This document shows positions 26,950 to 35,483 of a stretch of 64,000 bases of DNA, piece after piece. The stretch comes from Knoellia sp031844405 (GTDB taxonomy: Bacteria > Actinomycetota > Actinomycetes > Actinomycetales > Dermatophilaceae). The translations under genes were made by a program, and so were the position numbers. Every line of letters starts with the position of its first letter. Positions within the stretch are counted from its first letter, which is position 1. The notes beneath the pieces were generated by a model, which worked only from the letters and a program-made list of their open reading frames with translations, made no database searches and was not told the DNA's origin. The stretch spans positions 248,001 through 312,000 of the forward strand of contig JAUZVC010000001.1 of NCBI GenBank assembly GCA_031844405.1, read 5' to 3'.

Positions 26950-27417
26950 TCAGTGGCAGTGGAAGAACTTTCGGGTCGTGCCGTCGGGCAGCTCGTTGAA
27001 GTGCTCGACCGAGTGGTGCGAGAACGTCGAGCCGTCCGAGCCGGTTCCGCGGACGTTGAACGTGAAGGTGCCGTTGGCCGAGGACGCGCTCTGGTTGAAG
27101 CCGCCCCAGACGGTGAACTTGCCCGTGTAGCTCGGCATTGACGGGTCGAGCGGCTCGGCCGAGAAGGTCCCGGTGTCGGTGAAGGTCGCGTGCACCCGGC
27201 CGTCATCGAAGAGGGTCTCGTGGAAGATGCGGTTGCTCGTCGTCGTGATCGTGTAGAGCGGCGAGCCCTCGTCGCACGACGGGAAGATGTCGACGAACGT
27301 CTCGACGACACCCCGCTCCGTCTCGGTCGTCGTGGTGGGAGGGGCCGCAAGAGCCGAGGGTCCCGCCAGAACCACGAGGAACCCAGTGAGAAGCCCGATC
27401 ATGAGTCGTCGCAGCAT
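26950..27417 (-). CDS. Secreted protein of unknown function
   Basis: The product is 155 residues, ATG at 27417 after AGGAGG. A signal peptide (LMIGLLTGFLVVLAGPSALA) is followed by a small beta-rich domain with TFTDTGTFSAEPLDP, YTGKFTVWGGFN and two Cys (in PSCDEG and the C-terminal FFHCH). This resembles actinobacterial secreted proteins with an allene-oxide-cyclase-like barrel, but I cannot assign a function. Confidence 0.65.
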   Translation of the reverse strand: MLRRLMIGLLTGFLVVLAGPSALAAPPTTTTETERGVVETFVDIFPSCDEGSPLYTITTTSNRIFHETLFDDGRVHATFTDTGTFSAEPLDPSMPSYTGKFTVWGGFNQSASSANGTFTFNVRGTGSDGSTFSHHSVEHFNELPDGTTRKFFHCH

Positions 27418-27613
27418 GGTGTCCTCCTGAAGGTGATGAGGTTCTGCGAACCTGCCCAGTCTTCTCCCGCCGGCACCGGGACGACATAGCCCGGCCCCAC
27501 CACCCCCCTTGGTCCGAGGTGACTGCCACCTGCTCCTTCACGACGGCCGGCGCGGAAAAGGTGGGGCCGGAGGCGCGGCATCGGTGTCGGTCGGCGGTGC
27601 CACCCTTGTCGGT

Positions 27614-27955
27614 GTGCCGGTGACGATCGACGACGTGCGGGCCGCGGTCTCGGGCCTGCCGCGGGCCTACGAGGTCGTCGTGCGCGACCGCGTGAAGTTC
27701 CGCGTCGGCAGCATCGTCTGGGTCGCGTTCAACGCGGAGGAGACGGAGATGGGCTTCGCCTTCCCGAAGGAGGAACGGGCGGCGCTCGTCGAGAGCGAGC
27801 CCGACGTCTTCTTCCTCCCGCGGGAGTCCGACCTCCGGTTCAACTGGGTCGAGTGCCGGCTCGACGCCCTCGACGTGGAGCGGATGCGCGAGCTCGTCCT
27901 CGACGCGTGGTGCATGGTCGTGCCGAAGAACCTCTGGCCGATGGCGGGACGCTGA
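27614..27955 (+). CDS. MmcQ/YjbR family DNA-binding-type protein
   Basis: The product is 113 residues. GTG codons at 27614 and 27620 are the likely starts. The YjbR fold pattern is present: TIDDVRAAVSGLPRAYE, RVKFRVGSIVWVAFNAEET, EERAALVESEPDVFFLP, and MRELVLDAWCMVVPK. The family is small and of unknown cellular role despite its name. A relic of its 3' end lies at 25538-25587. Confidence 0.8.
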   Translation: MPVTIDDVRAAVSGLPRAYEVVVRDRVKFRVGSIVWVAFNAEETEMGFAFPKEERAALVESEPDVFFLPRESDLRFNWVECRLDALDVERMRELVLDAWCMVVPKNLWPMAGR

Positions 27956-28019
27956 CACCGAACCCGGCCAGTCGTGCGCGCCGGGCCCGCGGGGCCCGCT
28001 CCGGCGCTAGCGTCGACGC

Positions 28020-28613
28020 GTGCCCGACTTCAGCTGGCTGCCCGCCAACGAGGCCACGCCCGCCGACGTCGAGGCCGTCCTCGGCAGCGGTGGCGCGGCC
28101 AAGTGCCGCTGCCAGGCGCTCAAGGTGCCGGGCTGGATCTGGCGCGACACGACGCAGGCGGAGCGCGACACCGCACTGCTGGAGCAGACCGCGTGCGGCA
28201 CCGACGGCCCGACGTCCGGACTGATCGGCTACGTCGACGGCGAGCCCGCCGGCTGGGTCGCGGTCGAGCCGCGGGAGAACTATCCGCGGCTGTGGGTCCG
28301 CAAGCAGCCGTGGATGCGGATGGACCCCGAGCTCGCGGGGGTCTGGTCGGTCACATGCTTCGTCGTGGGCAAGGGCCACCGGCGGACCGGGCTGACCTAC
28401 GAGCTCGCCCACGCCACCGTGGAGTACGGCGAGCAGGTGGGTGCCGCCGTCCTCGAGGGCTACCCCATCGAGCCGGCACCCGGGAAGACGGTGATCTGGG
28501 ACGAGGCGTCCGTCGGGCTCGTGCAGGTCTTCCTCGAGGCCGGCTACGAGGTCGTCGCCACGCCCACCCTGCGCCGCCGGGTCGTCCGGCGGCAGCTCAC
28601 CCGGCGCACCTGA
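28020..28613 (+). CDS. GNAT family N-acetyltransferase
   Basis: The product is 197 residues, GTG at 28020. The acetyl-CoA-binding core is seen in LIGYVDGEPAGWVAVEPRE and VWSVTCFVVGKGHRRTGLTY (the R/Q-x-x-G-x-G/A loop, here as KGHRRTG), then AAVLEGYPIEP. The substrate is unknown. It converges with the next gene with 8 bp between stops. Confidence 0.8.
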   Translation: MPDFSWLPANEATPADVEAVLGSGGAAKCRCQALKVPGWIWRDTTQAERDTALLEQTACGTDGPTSGLIGYVDGEPAGWVAVEPRENYPRLWVRKQPWMRMDPELAGVWSVTCFVVGKGHRRTGLTYELAHATVEYGEQVGAAVLEGYPIEPAPGKTVIWDEASVGLVQVFLEAGYEVVATPTLRRRVVRRQLTRRT

Positions 28614-28621
28614 CGCAGCCC

Positions 28622-29218
28622 TCAGGAGCTGCTCGGGCTGGGTGACGCGCTGGGCGATGTGGACGGGGCGGGTGAGCCCGACCGCTTCGACCCCTTGCCG
28701 AGCACGCTCTTGCCCGGGTGGTCCTTGCCGGGGTGGTCCTTGCCGGACCGGCCCGCCTTGCCGGGCTCCTTCTCGACCTTCTTCTTCGGACCCGCCTGTG
28801 AGCCCGAGTCGTCGGAGTCATCGGCGTCGCCGCCGCCCCGCTTGGCTCCAGCGCTCGGGTGGTGCACCGTCGCGCAGTAGGCCTTGACCTTGTCCTCACC
28901 ACCGGCGGCCTCGGCGAGGTTGCGCATCGCGACCGACCCACGCGCCCGCTGTGTGCCGTCGTCGTGCTTCTCGTGGTTCACCCACGCCCGGCACAGCCCG
29001 AACGCTGCCGGGCCGGTTGCGTCCGGCCCCACCCCGTCGGCCTTCGACCCCCCCTCCTTGCCGTCTGCGACGGACGGGTCGTCCGCCGGCACCGTGGAGG
29101 GCCGGACGACATCGGGTCGGGTCGCCGAGTGGGCGACGACCGTCGCCGCACCGAGCGCGAGCGCCACACCCGCGAGTGCCGCGCCGGTGCGCGCGCCGAG
29201 GACCGATCCGAGAGCCAC
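28622..29218 (-). CDS. Membrane-anchored low-complexity protein
   Basis: The product is 198 residues from the GTG at 29218. One N-terminal transmembrane segment (TGAALAGVALALGAATVVAH) is followed by a short conserved domain (AFGLCRAWVNHE, then MRNLAEAAGGEDKVKAYC with two Cys). A long Lys/Asp/Gly/Ser-rich disordered tail with SGKDHPGKDHPGKS repeats follows. Similar actinobacterial proteins are unnamed. The tail may bind cell-wall polymers, which is a guess. Confidence 0.6.
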   Translation of the reverse strand: MALGSVLGARTGAALAGVALALGAATVVAHSATRPDVVRPSTVPADDPSVADGKEGGSKADGVGPDATGPAAFGLCRAWVNHEKHDDGTQRARGSVAMRNLAEAAGGEDKVKAYCATVHHPSAGAKRGGGDADDSDDSGSQAGPKKKVEKEPGKAGRSGKDHPGKDHPGKSVLGKGSKRSGSPAPSTSPSASPSPSSS

Positions 29219-29264
29219 GCCACCAGTGTGCTCCCGGAACCCGCTCGCCGTACTCCCTTTCGGG

Positions 29265-30128
29265 TCAGTCGACGACCGGCCGGAAGTCATTGCCGTCGAG
29301 GGAGGTGAGCACCTCGTCCCCGGTGACGACGAGCACTTCGCTGCTCCCACCGCGACTCGCCGCACCGACGGCCTGCGGCGGGGGCACCTTGGTGCCGGTG
29401 CGACGCCAGGTCGCCGCGCCATCGTCGCTTCTCGAGACCACGCCGTCCGGTGCCACGCCGACAACCGCCGGGCCGTCACCCCAGACCACGTGCAACAGGG
29501 TGGGAGCATCCGCGACGGGGCCCCAGGTGGCGCCGAGGTCGGTCGACCGCATGAGGCCTCGAGCCGTCGTGGCGAGCAGGGTGGACCCGTCGGGTGACGA
29601 CGCCAGCGTGCGCAGCTCGCCGGGCGACGCCCCGGCCGTCCAGGTGAGGCGGTCTGCCGACCGGCGGAGGCTTCCGTCGAAGCCGACGACGTGGCCGCGG
29701 GCCATGGTCAGTGCATGGAAGTCGGACTGCCCGCCCCGTGAGGCCACCCGCCACGAGCGACCGCCGTCGGTGCTCTCGATGAGACCCACCGGCTGCGGCA
29801 GGTCGGCCTGCATGTTGGGGTGACCCGAGGCGAGGTAGTGACGAGGCCCGACGACGGTGAAGCCCATGAGGTCGATCGCCGGGCCGACACGCGTCCAGTT
29901 CGAGCCCTCGCGCCGGACGAGGCCCTCGTGCGTCGCCAGCAGGAGGGCCTCGTCGAGCGGGTCGCGAGCGACGGCGTGGACGTGTGCCCGGGGAAGCATC
30001 GGGGTCGTCCCCGCGTGGTGGGAGGGCCGGTCTGCGACGATCGATTCGGCCACCGAACCGCACGCCGTGAGTGCGAGACCTGCGGCGAACAGCACCACTA
30101 GCGCTCGGACGGCTCGGGCACCGGTCAC
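29265..30128 (-). CDS. F510_1955-type BNR/WD-like lipoprotein
   Basis: The product is 287 residues. The GTG at 30128 overlaps the stop of the DUF305 gene (GTGA). The lipobox LALTACG is at the end of the signal peptide, so the protein is a lipoprotein. Repeated Asp-box-like motifs (STDGGRSWR, STDLGATWG, SDDGAATWR) indicate a beta-propeller like the F510_1955 'glycosylhydrolase' family, which recurs beside DUF305 and copper genes. It probably binds metal or cell-wall ligands rather than hydrolysing glycans; its role is inferred from context. Confidence 0.75.
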   Translation of the reverse strand: MTGARAVRALVVLFAAGLALTACGSVAESIVADRPSHHAGTTPMLPRAHVHAVARDPLDEALLLATHEGLVRREGSNWTRVGPAIDLMGFTVVGPRHYLASGHPNMQADLPQPVGLIESTDGGRSWRVASRGGQSDFHALTMARGHVVGFDGSLRRSADRLTWTAGASPGELRTLASSPDGSTLLATTARGLMRSTDLGATWGPVADAPTLLHVVWGDGPAVVGVAPDGVVSRSDDGAATWRRTGTKVPPPQAVGAASRGGSSEVLVVTGDEVLTSLDGNDFRPVVD

Positions 30129-30724
30129 AAGAGGGCCCGCATCGTCCCGATCTCCTCGGTCTGCCCGTCGACGATGGCCTGCGCCATGGCCTTGACGTCC
30201 GGGTTCGTCGTCGTGCCGAGGACGTCCTTGGCCATGACGACGGCACCCTCGTGGTGCTCGATCATCATCGTGAGCCACATGCGGTCGAACGCTGCGCCCT
30301 GGGCTGCCCCGAGGCGACCCATGTCGGCGTCGCTCATCATGCCGCCCCCGTGACCCATGTGCTCCGAGCCGTCCGCCGCGGCGGGCGCCCTCCACTCGCG
30401 CAGCCACTCCTGCATCGTGGCGATCTCCGGTCCCTGGGCCGCCTTGATCTTGCGTGCCAAGCCTGTCACCTCCGCCGACGACGGCCTCTCCAGCGCGAGG
30501 TCGGCCATCTCGACCGCCTGCTCGTGGCGGGGGATCATCATCTGCGCGAACATCACGTCGCCCGAGCGACCCGCATCCGTGGTGCCGGACGTCGTCGACG
30601 AGCTCGAGGACCCATGGTCCATCCCACCCATTCCGGTGCTGCCGTCCGAGCCGCAGGCCGTGAGAGCGAGTGCGAGCACGAGGCCGGTACCGACACGCGC
30701 AGTGCGAGAGATGAAGGGGGCCAC
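30125..30724 (-). CDS. DUF305 lipoprotein, Met/His-rich
   Basis: The product is 199 residues, GTG at 30724 after AAGGAG. The signal ends in a lipobox (ALTACG). A Met/His/Gly spacer (GMGGMDHG) and two DUF305 repeats follow: DVMFAQMMIPRHEQAVEMADL and FDRMWLTMMIEHHEGAVVMAK. These His/Met clusters resemble ferritin-like copper-binding sites. It is coupled to the BNR lipoprotein and lies next to the P1B ATPase, so a periplasm-side copper-binding role fits. Confidence 0.85.
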   Translation of the reverse strand: MAPFISRTARVGTGLVLALALTACGSDGSTGMGGMDHGSSSSSTTSGTTDAGRSGDVMFAQMMIPRHEQAVEMADLALERPSSAEVTGLARKIKAAQGPEIATMQEWLREWRAPAAADGSEHMGHGGGMMSDADMGRLGAAQGAAFDRMWLTMMIEHHEGAVVMAKDVLGTTTNPDVKAMAQAIVDGQTEEIGTMRALL

Positions 30725-30762
30725 GGTTCTCCTTGAGGAGTTCGGGTGCAGACGCGAGAGGT

Positions 30763-30801
30763 GGCACGCACCCCTCGGCAGGGGGCCGCGGAGTGCGTGC
30801 C
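30763..30801. terminator. Hairpin between P-type ATPase and DUF305 genes
   Basis: GGCACGCAC (30763-30771) pairs perfectly with GTGCGTGCC (30793-30801) around a C/G-rich loop. It is downstream of the ATPase and in the leader of the DUF305 gene, so it may terminate the former or attenuate the latter. Confidence 0.5.
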
Positions 30802-30882
30802 GTGAAACCAGCCTCGCCCCTATGGGCTCGCCCGGTGGTCAGGATTTCCTGAAGGTTCGATGAAGATGGCTGCAGGGCGTCG

Positions 30883-33036
30883 TCAGACGGCCTCGTCCGG
30901 TGCCGCGGCGGCGTCACCCGGGACGTGTGCGGTTGCGACGTCGGGCAGGTCGAGGCGCTTGAGCAGCAGCGCGTTGACCGCGACGATGACGCTCGACCCC
31001 GACATCGACAGCGCGGCGACCTCGGGGCGCAGCACCAGCCCCAGCGACGGCTCGAGGACACCTGCGGCGATGGGGAGGGCGACGACGTTGTAGCCCACCG
31101 CCCAGCCGAGGTTCTGCCGCATCTTGCGCAGGGTCCCCCTGCCCACGCGCAGGGCCGTGGGGACGTCCAGCGGGTCCGAACGCATGAGCACCAGGTCCGC
31201 CGTCTCGATGGCGACGTCCGTGCCCGCGCCGATGGCGATGCCGAGGTCGGCCTGGGCGAGCGCCGGGGCGTCGTTGACGCCGTCGCCCACCATCGCCACC
31301 CTGCGACCTCGCGCCTGGAGCTCGGCCACCTTCGCGGCCTTGTCGCCGGGCAGGACCTCACCGATGACGGTGTCGATGCCGAGCTGGGCGGCGATGCGCT
31401 CCGCTGTGGCCTGGTTGTCACCGCTGAGCATGACCACCTGGGCGCCGAGCTCGTGGATCTCACGGATCGCCCGGGCAGAGGTCTCGCGGACCGCGTCGGC
31501 GAGCGCGATGACCGCCACGCCACGGCCGTCCACGCCGACCAGGACGGCCGTGCGGCCGGTGTCCGCGAGCTCGTCGCGCCGAACCGACAGCTCGGCGACG
31601 TCCACGTCCTCGTCAGCCATGAGCCTGCGGTTGCCGACGACGACGCGCCGGCCGTCGACGTCGGCGGCGGCGCCGTGCCCGGGCACGTTGCGGAACTCGC
31701 GCGGCGCCGGAGGAGTGAGACCGCGCGCCACGGCATACGCGACGATCGCCGCGGCGAGCGGGTGCTCGCTCTCGCGTTCGACGGAGGCGACCAGTCGCAG
31801 CACCTCGTCCTCGTCGAGTCCGTCGGCGACGACGACGTCGGTGACCTCGGGCGAGCCCTTGGTGAGGGTGCCGGTCTTGTCGAGGACGACCGTGTCGATG
31901 CGAGCTGCCGACTCGAGCGCGGTCGCGTTCTTGAAGAGCACGCCACGACGGGCTCCGAGCCCGGTGCCGACCATGATCGCCGTGGGAGTGGCGAGGCCGA
32001 GGGCGTCGGGGCAGGTGATGACGACGACCGTGATGGCGAAGAGGAGTGCGGCCTGCACCCCCGCGCCGACGCCGAGCCAGACGAGGAACGTCGCGAGGCC
32101 GCCGACGAGGGCGACGAGGACGAGCCAGAAGGCGGCGCGGTCGGCGAGCCGCTGGCCGGGAGCCTTGGAGCCCTGCGCCTCCTGCACGAGCGCCACGATC
32201 TGGGCAAGGGCCGTGTCGGAGCCGACCTTGGTGGCCCGGACCCGGAGGCTGCCGGTCGTGTTGATCGACGCGCCGATGACCTCGTCGCCCGGCGACTTGG
32301 CGACGGGGAGGCTCTCGCCCGTCACCATCGACTCGTCCACCTCGGTGACTCCGTCGACGACCTCGCCGTCGACCGGCACCTTGGCACCCGGCCGGACGAG
32401 CACCACGTCACCGACGAGCACCTCTGCGGTGGGCACCTCGAGCTCCTGTCCGTCCCGGAGGACGGTCGCCATCGGGGGTGCGAGGTCCATCAGCGCGCGG
32501 ATGGCGTCGTTGGCGCCACCGCGGGCTCGCATCTCGAACCAGTGGCCGAGGAGAACGAACGTCGTGAGCATCGCGGCGGCCTCGTAGAAGACCTCGCCAC
32601 CACCGGTCAGCGTGACACCGACGCTGTAGAGCCATCCCGTGGCGACCGCGACGGCCACGAGCACCATCATGTCGAGTGTGCGGTTGCGCAGCGCGGACCA
32701 GGCACCGTCGAAGAAGATCCAGGCCGACCAGAAGACGACCGGCAGGCTGAGGACCAACGCGAAGACGTCGTCGCGCAGGCCGAAGGGCGTCGGGACGGTG
32801 AAGGCGAACATGTCACGCCCCATGGGGGACCACAGGGTGATACCCGCGGTGAGGACGGCCGCGACGAGGAACCGGTTGCGCATGTCCTTGGCCATGTCCG
32901 CCATCGACATGCCCGCATGGCCATCGTGGCCCATGACGTCGTGGGCTGAATGCCCCGCCGTCGCGTCATGGGCTGCGTGGCCGGTTCCGGCCTCGCGACT
33001 GGTCGTGTGGCTCCCGTGCTCTGTCGTGGCACTCAT
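30883..33036 (-). CDS. Heavy-metal P1B-type ATPase with TCPD motif
   Basis: The product is 717 residues, ATG at 33036 after GAGGAG. The N-terminal 50 residues are His-rich with no CxxC domain. Eight transmembrane segments, TGES, the membrane motif ITCPDALG (C342-P-D344), the phosphorylation site D386-KTGT, the H425-P motif and GDGVND are all present. CopB-type pumps usually have CPH and CopA-type CPC; Asp at the third position is unusual. Copper export is the likely job given the DUF305 neighbour and the operator upstream. In the membrane, ATP hydrolysis drives metal out. Confidence 0.85.
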   Translation of the reverse strand: MSATTEHGSHTTSREAGTGHAAHDATAGHSAHDVMGHDGHAGMSMADMAKDMRNRFLVAAVLTAGITLWSPMGRDMFAFTVPTPFGLRDDVFALVLSLPVVFWSAWIFFDGAWSALRNRTLDMMVLVAVAVATGWLYSVGVTLTGGGEVFYEAAAMLTTFVLLGHWFEMRARGGANDAIRALMDLAPPMATVLRDGQELEVPTAEVLVGDVVLVRPGAKVPVDGEVVDGVTEVDESMVTGESLPVAKSPGDEVIGASINTTGSLRVRATKVGSDTALAQIVALVQEAQGSKAPGQRLADRAAFWLVLVALVGGLATFLVWLGVGAGVQAALLFAITVVVITCPDALGLATPTAIMVGTGLGARRGVLFKNATALESAARIDTVVLDKTGTLTKGSPEVTDVVVADGLDEDEVLRLVASVERESEHPLAAAIVAYAVARGLTPPAPREFRNVPGHGAAADVDGRRVVVGNRRLMADEDVDVAELSVRRDELADTGRTAVLVGVDGRGVAVIALADAVRETSARAIREIHELGAQVVMLSGDNQATAERIAAQLGIDTVIGEVLPGDKAAKVAELQARGRRVAMVGDGVNDAPALAQADLGIAIGAGTDVAIETADLVLMRSDPLDVPTALRVGRGTLRKMRQNLGWAVGYNVVALPIAAGVLEPSLGLVLRPEVAALSMSGSSVIVAVNALLLKRLDLPDVATAHVPGDAAAAPDEAV

Positions 33037-33082
33037 GGCTCCTCGTCCCGGTCGGTCCATCCTGTCGTTCGGGCCAACCGTA

Positions 33083-33099
33083 TACCCCCTAGGGGTATT
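33083..33099. promoter_or_regulatory. CsoR-type operator upstream of the P1B ATPase
   Basis: A perfect inverted repeat ATACCCC-CTA-GGGGTAT lies 47 bp before the ATPase start. CsoR-family repressors bind A/T-rich-flanked C-tract/G-tract palindromes of this kind. The only CsoR-family gene in view is at 37552-37818. Confidence 0.65.
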
Positions 33100-33111
33100 C
33101 CGCACAGGGCC

Positions 33112-33372
33112 CTATCGAGCAGAGCGCAAGGCGATCCTCCGGGCGAGGTACTCGTCCGCGTCGATCTCGCCGCGGGCGAAACGCTCGTCGAGGATCAGGT
33201 CGGCCGTACCGTCGCTGGGCCGACCGGTGTGATCGGTCGCCGGCGCCTCGGGCGCCGTCCGGGGGCCGCGGAACAGCGACACCACCACCACGACGACGAG
33301 CACCCAGAACGCGAGGGCCGTCAGGCTCATGACGAGCCAGCCGCTCCAACCCATTCCGTCACTCCACATCAT
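33112..33372 (-). CDS. SHOCT domain small membrane protein
   Basis: The product is 86 residues from the ATG at 33372, placed by the AAGGAGG site; a GTG three codons upstream is possible. One transmembrane helix (WLVMSLTALAFWVLVVVVVV) is followed by a SHOCT motif (LILDERFARGEIDADEYLAR). SHOCT modules pair with many membrane or tail domains and probably mediate assembly. It lies upstream of the P1B ATPase and may be co-transcribed. Confidence 0.8.
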   Translation of the reverse strand: MMWSDGMGWSGWLVMSLTALAFWVLVVVVVVSLFRGPRTAPEAPATDHTGRPSDGTADLILDERFARGEIDADEYLARRIALRSAR

Positions 33373-33518
33373 CGAACTCACCTCCTTCTCGCGATGCCCT
33401 CAGGCTCCCTCCCTCATCCCGCACCCACGGGCCCGGTTGTGTGAAGGTTCGCTGAAGAAGCGCCCGCCCGATGGCGTGAGCACGCTTGGCCGCCGCGCAC
33501 CCCTGCGACGATGGGTTC

Positions 33519-34262
33519 ATGTCCCACACCGCACCGGGTCACCCGCCGTCTGGCGAGGTCGCGGTGTCGGGCGTGCGGGCCCTCGTCGTCGAGGACGACG
33601 TCCCCATGGCAACCCTCGTCGGCAGCTACCTCGAGCGCGAGGGCCACGAGGTGCACATCTGCCACGACGGACTCCGCGCCGTCGAGCTCGCCCGCGAGGT
33701 CGACCCCGACCTCGTGGTGCTCGACCTCGGACTGCCCGGCCTCGACGGTCTCGAGGTGTGCCGCCGGTTGCGCACCTTCTCGGACGCCTACGTCGTCATG
33801 CTCACCGCCCGCGCCGACGAGCTCGACACCGTCGTCGGTCTGTCGGTCGGCGCTGACGACTACGTGACCAAGCCGTTCAGCCCGCGCGAGCTCGTCGCAC
33901 GGCTCCGCGCGATGCTGCGCCGGCCCCGGCCGCTGGGCGGCGTCGCCGACGAGCCCTCCGCACGCAGCTTCGGTCCGCTCACCATCGACCCGGTCGGGCG
34001 GGACGTGTGGCTGGACGGACGGCCGGTGCCGCTGACCCGCACCGAGTTCGACGTCCTCGCCGCTTTGTCGGAGCGCCCCCGGATGGCCTTCGGGCGAAGG
34101 CAGCTCATCGATGCCGTCTGGGGGGAGACCTGGGTCGGCGACGAACACCTCGTGGACGTCCACATCGGCCACCTCCGACGCAAGCTCAGTGACGATGCCA
34201 CCACCTCCCGGTTCATCCGCACGGTTCGTGGAGTGGGCTACCGGATGGGCACCGGGCAGTGA
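33519..34262 (+). CDS. OmpR-family response regulator
   Basis: The product is 247 residues, ATG at 33519. The receiver domain has the acidic pair in VVEDDVPMA, the phospho-acceptor Asp in DLVVLDLGLPGLDG, the Thr in VMLTARADE and the Lys in VTKPFSPREL. The winged helix DNA-binding domain ends at VRGVGYRMG. It overlaps the kinase start by 4 bp (GTGA). Divergent from the SHOCT/ATPase genes across 146 bp, so metal or envelope stress control is plausible. Confidence 0.9.
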   Translation: MSHTAPGHPPSGEVAVSGVRALVVEDDVPMATLVGSYLEREGHEVHICHDGLRAVELAREVDPDLVVLDLGLPGLDGLEVCRRLRTFSDAYVVMLTARADELDTVVGLSVGADDYVTKPFSPRELVARLRAMLRRPRPLGGVADEPSARSFGPLTIDPVGRDVWLDGRPVPLTRTEFDVLAALSERPRMAFGRRQLIDAVWGETWVGDEHLVDVHIGHLRRKLSDDATTSRFIRTVRGVGYRMGTGQ

Positions 34263-35413
34263 CCGCCGAGGGGTCACAGACGGCGTGGCGCAGCGGCTTC
34301 GCGCCCCGACTGCTCATCGCGCAGGCCCTCGTCCTGATCGCAGGTGCGGTGACGACCTGGCTGGTCGCCTCCGTCGTCGGACCGAACATCTTCCACGGCC
34401 ACCTCGTGGAGGCCGGCGTCGGCCACTCGGACGCCGAGACGAGGCACGTCGAGGAGGCCTTCGGGTCCGCACTCCTCATCTCGCTCGGGGCCGCGCTCAG
34501 TGCCTCCGTGCTGCTGGCTCTCGCCGTCACCGCCTTCTTCACGCGGAGGCTGCAGCGCTCGACGGCGGCCGTCGCGCGAACGGCGTCACGGATCACGAGC
34601 GGGAGCTACGGGTCCGTCGTTCCGAACCCCGGGCTGGGGGCCGAGTTCGACCAGCTCGCCTCGACGATCAACGACCTCTCGCGGCGTCTGGGTCACGTCG
34701 AGTCGACCCGCCGAAGGCTCCTGGCCGATCTCGCCCACGAGATGCGCACACCGGTGAGCAGCATTGCGGCCCACCTCGAGGCGCTCGAGGACGGTGTGCG
34801 AGACCTGGACCGGGACACCCTCGACGTGCTTCGCGGCAGCACCGCCCGACTCCAGCGCCTGGCCGAGGACCTCTCGGCCGTGGCGCGAGCGGAGGAGGGC
34901 GAGCTGGACCTGCGGCCTGTCCGCACCGACGCGCGCGAGCTCGTGCACGCCGCGGCTGCGACCGCCCACGACGCCTATGCGGCACGACGGGTGGAGCTGT
35001 CCACGGACGCCAGCACCCGGGTCGACCTCCTGGTCGACCCCGACCGGCTGGCGCAGGTCATCGGCAACCTGCTCGACAACGCACTCCAGCACACCCCCCG
35101 CGGCGGTCACGTGCGACTCGGACTCATCCGCCGCCACGAGGGATGGGTGGACGTCACCGTCGCCGACGACGGGGAGGGCATCGCCGCCGACCACCTGCCC
35201 CATGTCTTCGAGCGGTTCTACCGTGCGGACCCGGCACGCAGCCGCACGCGTGGCGGAAGCGGCATCGGGCTGACGATCAGCAAGGCCCTCGTCGAGGCGC
35301 ACGGCGGCACGCTGACTGCCGCGAGTCCGGGACCCGGAGCAGGCGCCACCTTCACCGTCCGGCTACCGACGGCCGACCCGTCGGGCACGAGGAACGGTGG
35401 TGGTCAGGCATGA
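34259..35413 (+). CDS. Sensor histidine kinase
   Basis: The product is 384 residues, GTG at 34259. Two transmembrane segments (about 18-40 and 70-97) flank a short extracytoplasmic loop. A HAMP domain is followed by the H-box HEMRTPVSSIAAHLEAL, then N-box NLLDNALQHT, DDGEGI and GGSGIGLTI. Translationally coupled to the response regulator. The loop contains His residues (GHLVEAGVGH), compatible with metal sensing but not proof of it. Confidence 0.9.
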   Translation: MTAEGSQTAWRSGFAPRLLIAQALVLIAGAVTTWLVASVVGPNIFHGHLVEAGVGHSDAETRHVEEAFGSALLISLGAALSASVLLALAVTAFFTRRLQRSTAAVARTASRITSGSYGSVVPNPGLGAEFDQLASTINDLSRRLGHVESTRRRLLADLAHEMRTPVSSIAAHLEALEDGVRDLDRDTLDVLRGSTARLQRLAEDLSAVARAEEGELDLRPVRTDARELVHAAAATAHDAYAARRVELSTDASTRVDLLVDPDRLAQVIGNLLDNALQHTPRGGHVRLGLIRRHEGWVDVTVADDGEGIAADHLPHVFERFYRADPARSRTRGGSGIGLTISKALVEAHGGTLTAASPGPGAGATFTVRLPTADPSGTRNGGGQA

Positions 35414-35483
35414 CCCGGGCCGCGACCACCGGGTCGGCGGGCACCCGCGAACACACGGTGCGCCGGTGTGGGAGCGTGGACGG

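Noticed and set aside
30129..32207. Upstream extension of the BNR lipoprotein frame to 980 codons
   Set aside because: The extension is an out-of-frame shadow of the P-type ATPase; the lipobox signal peptide and the GTGA overlap place the real start at 30128.
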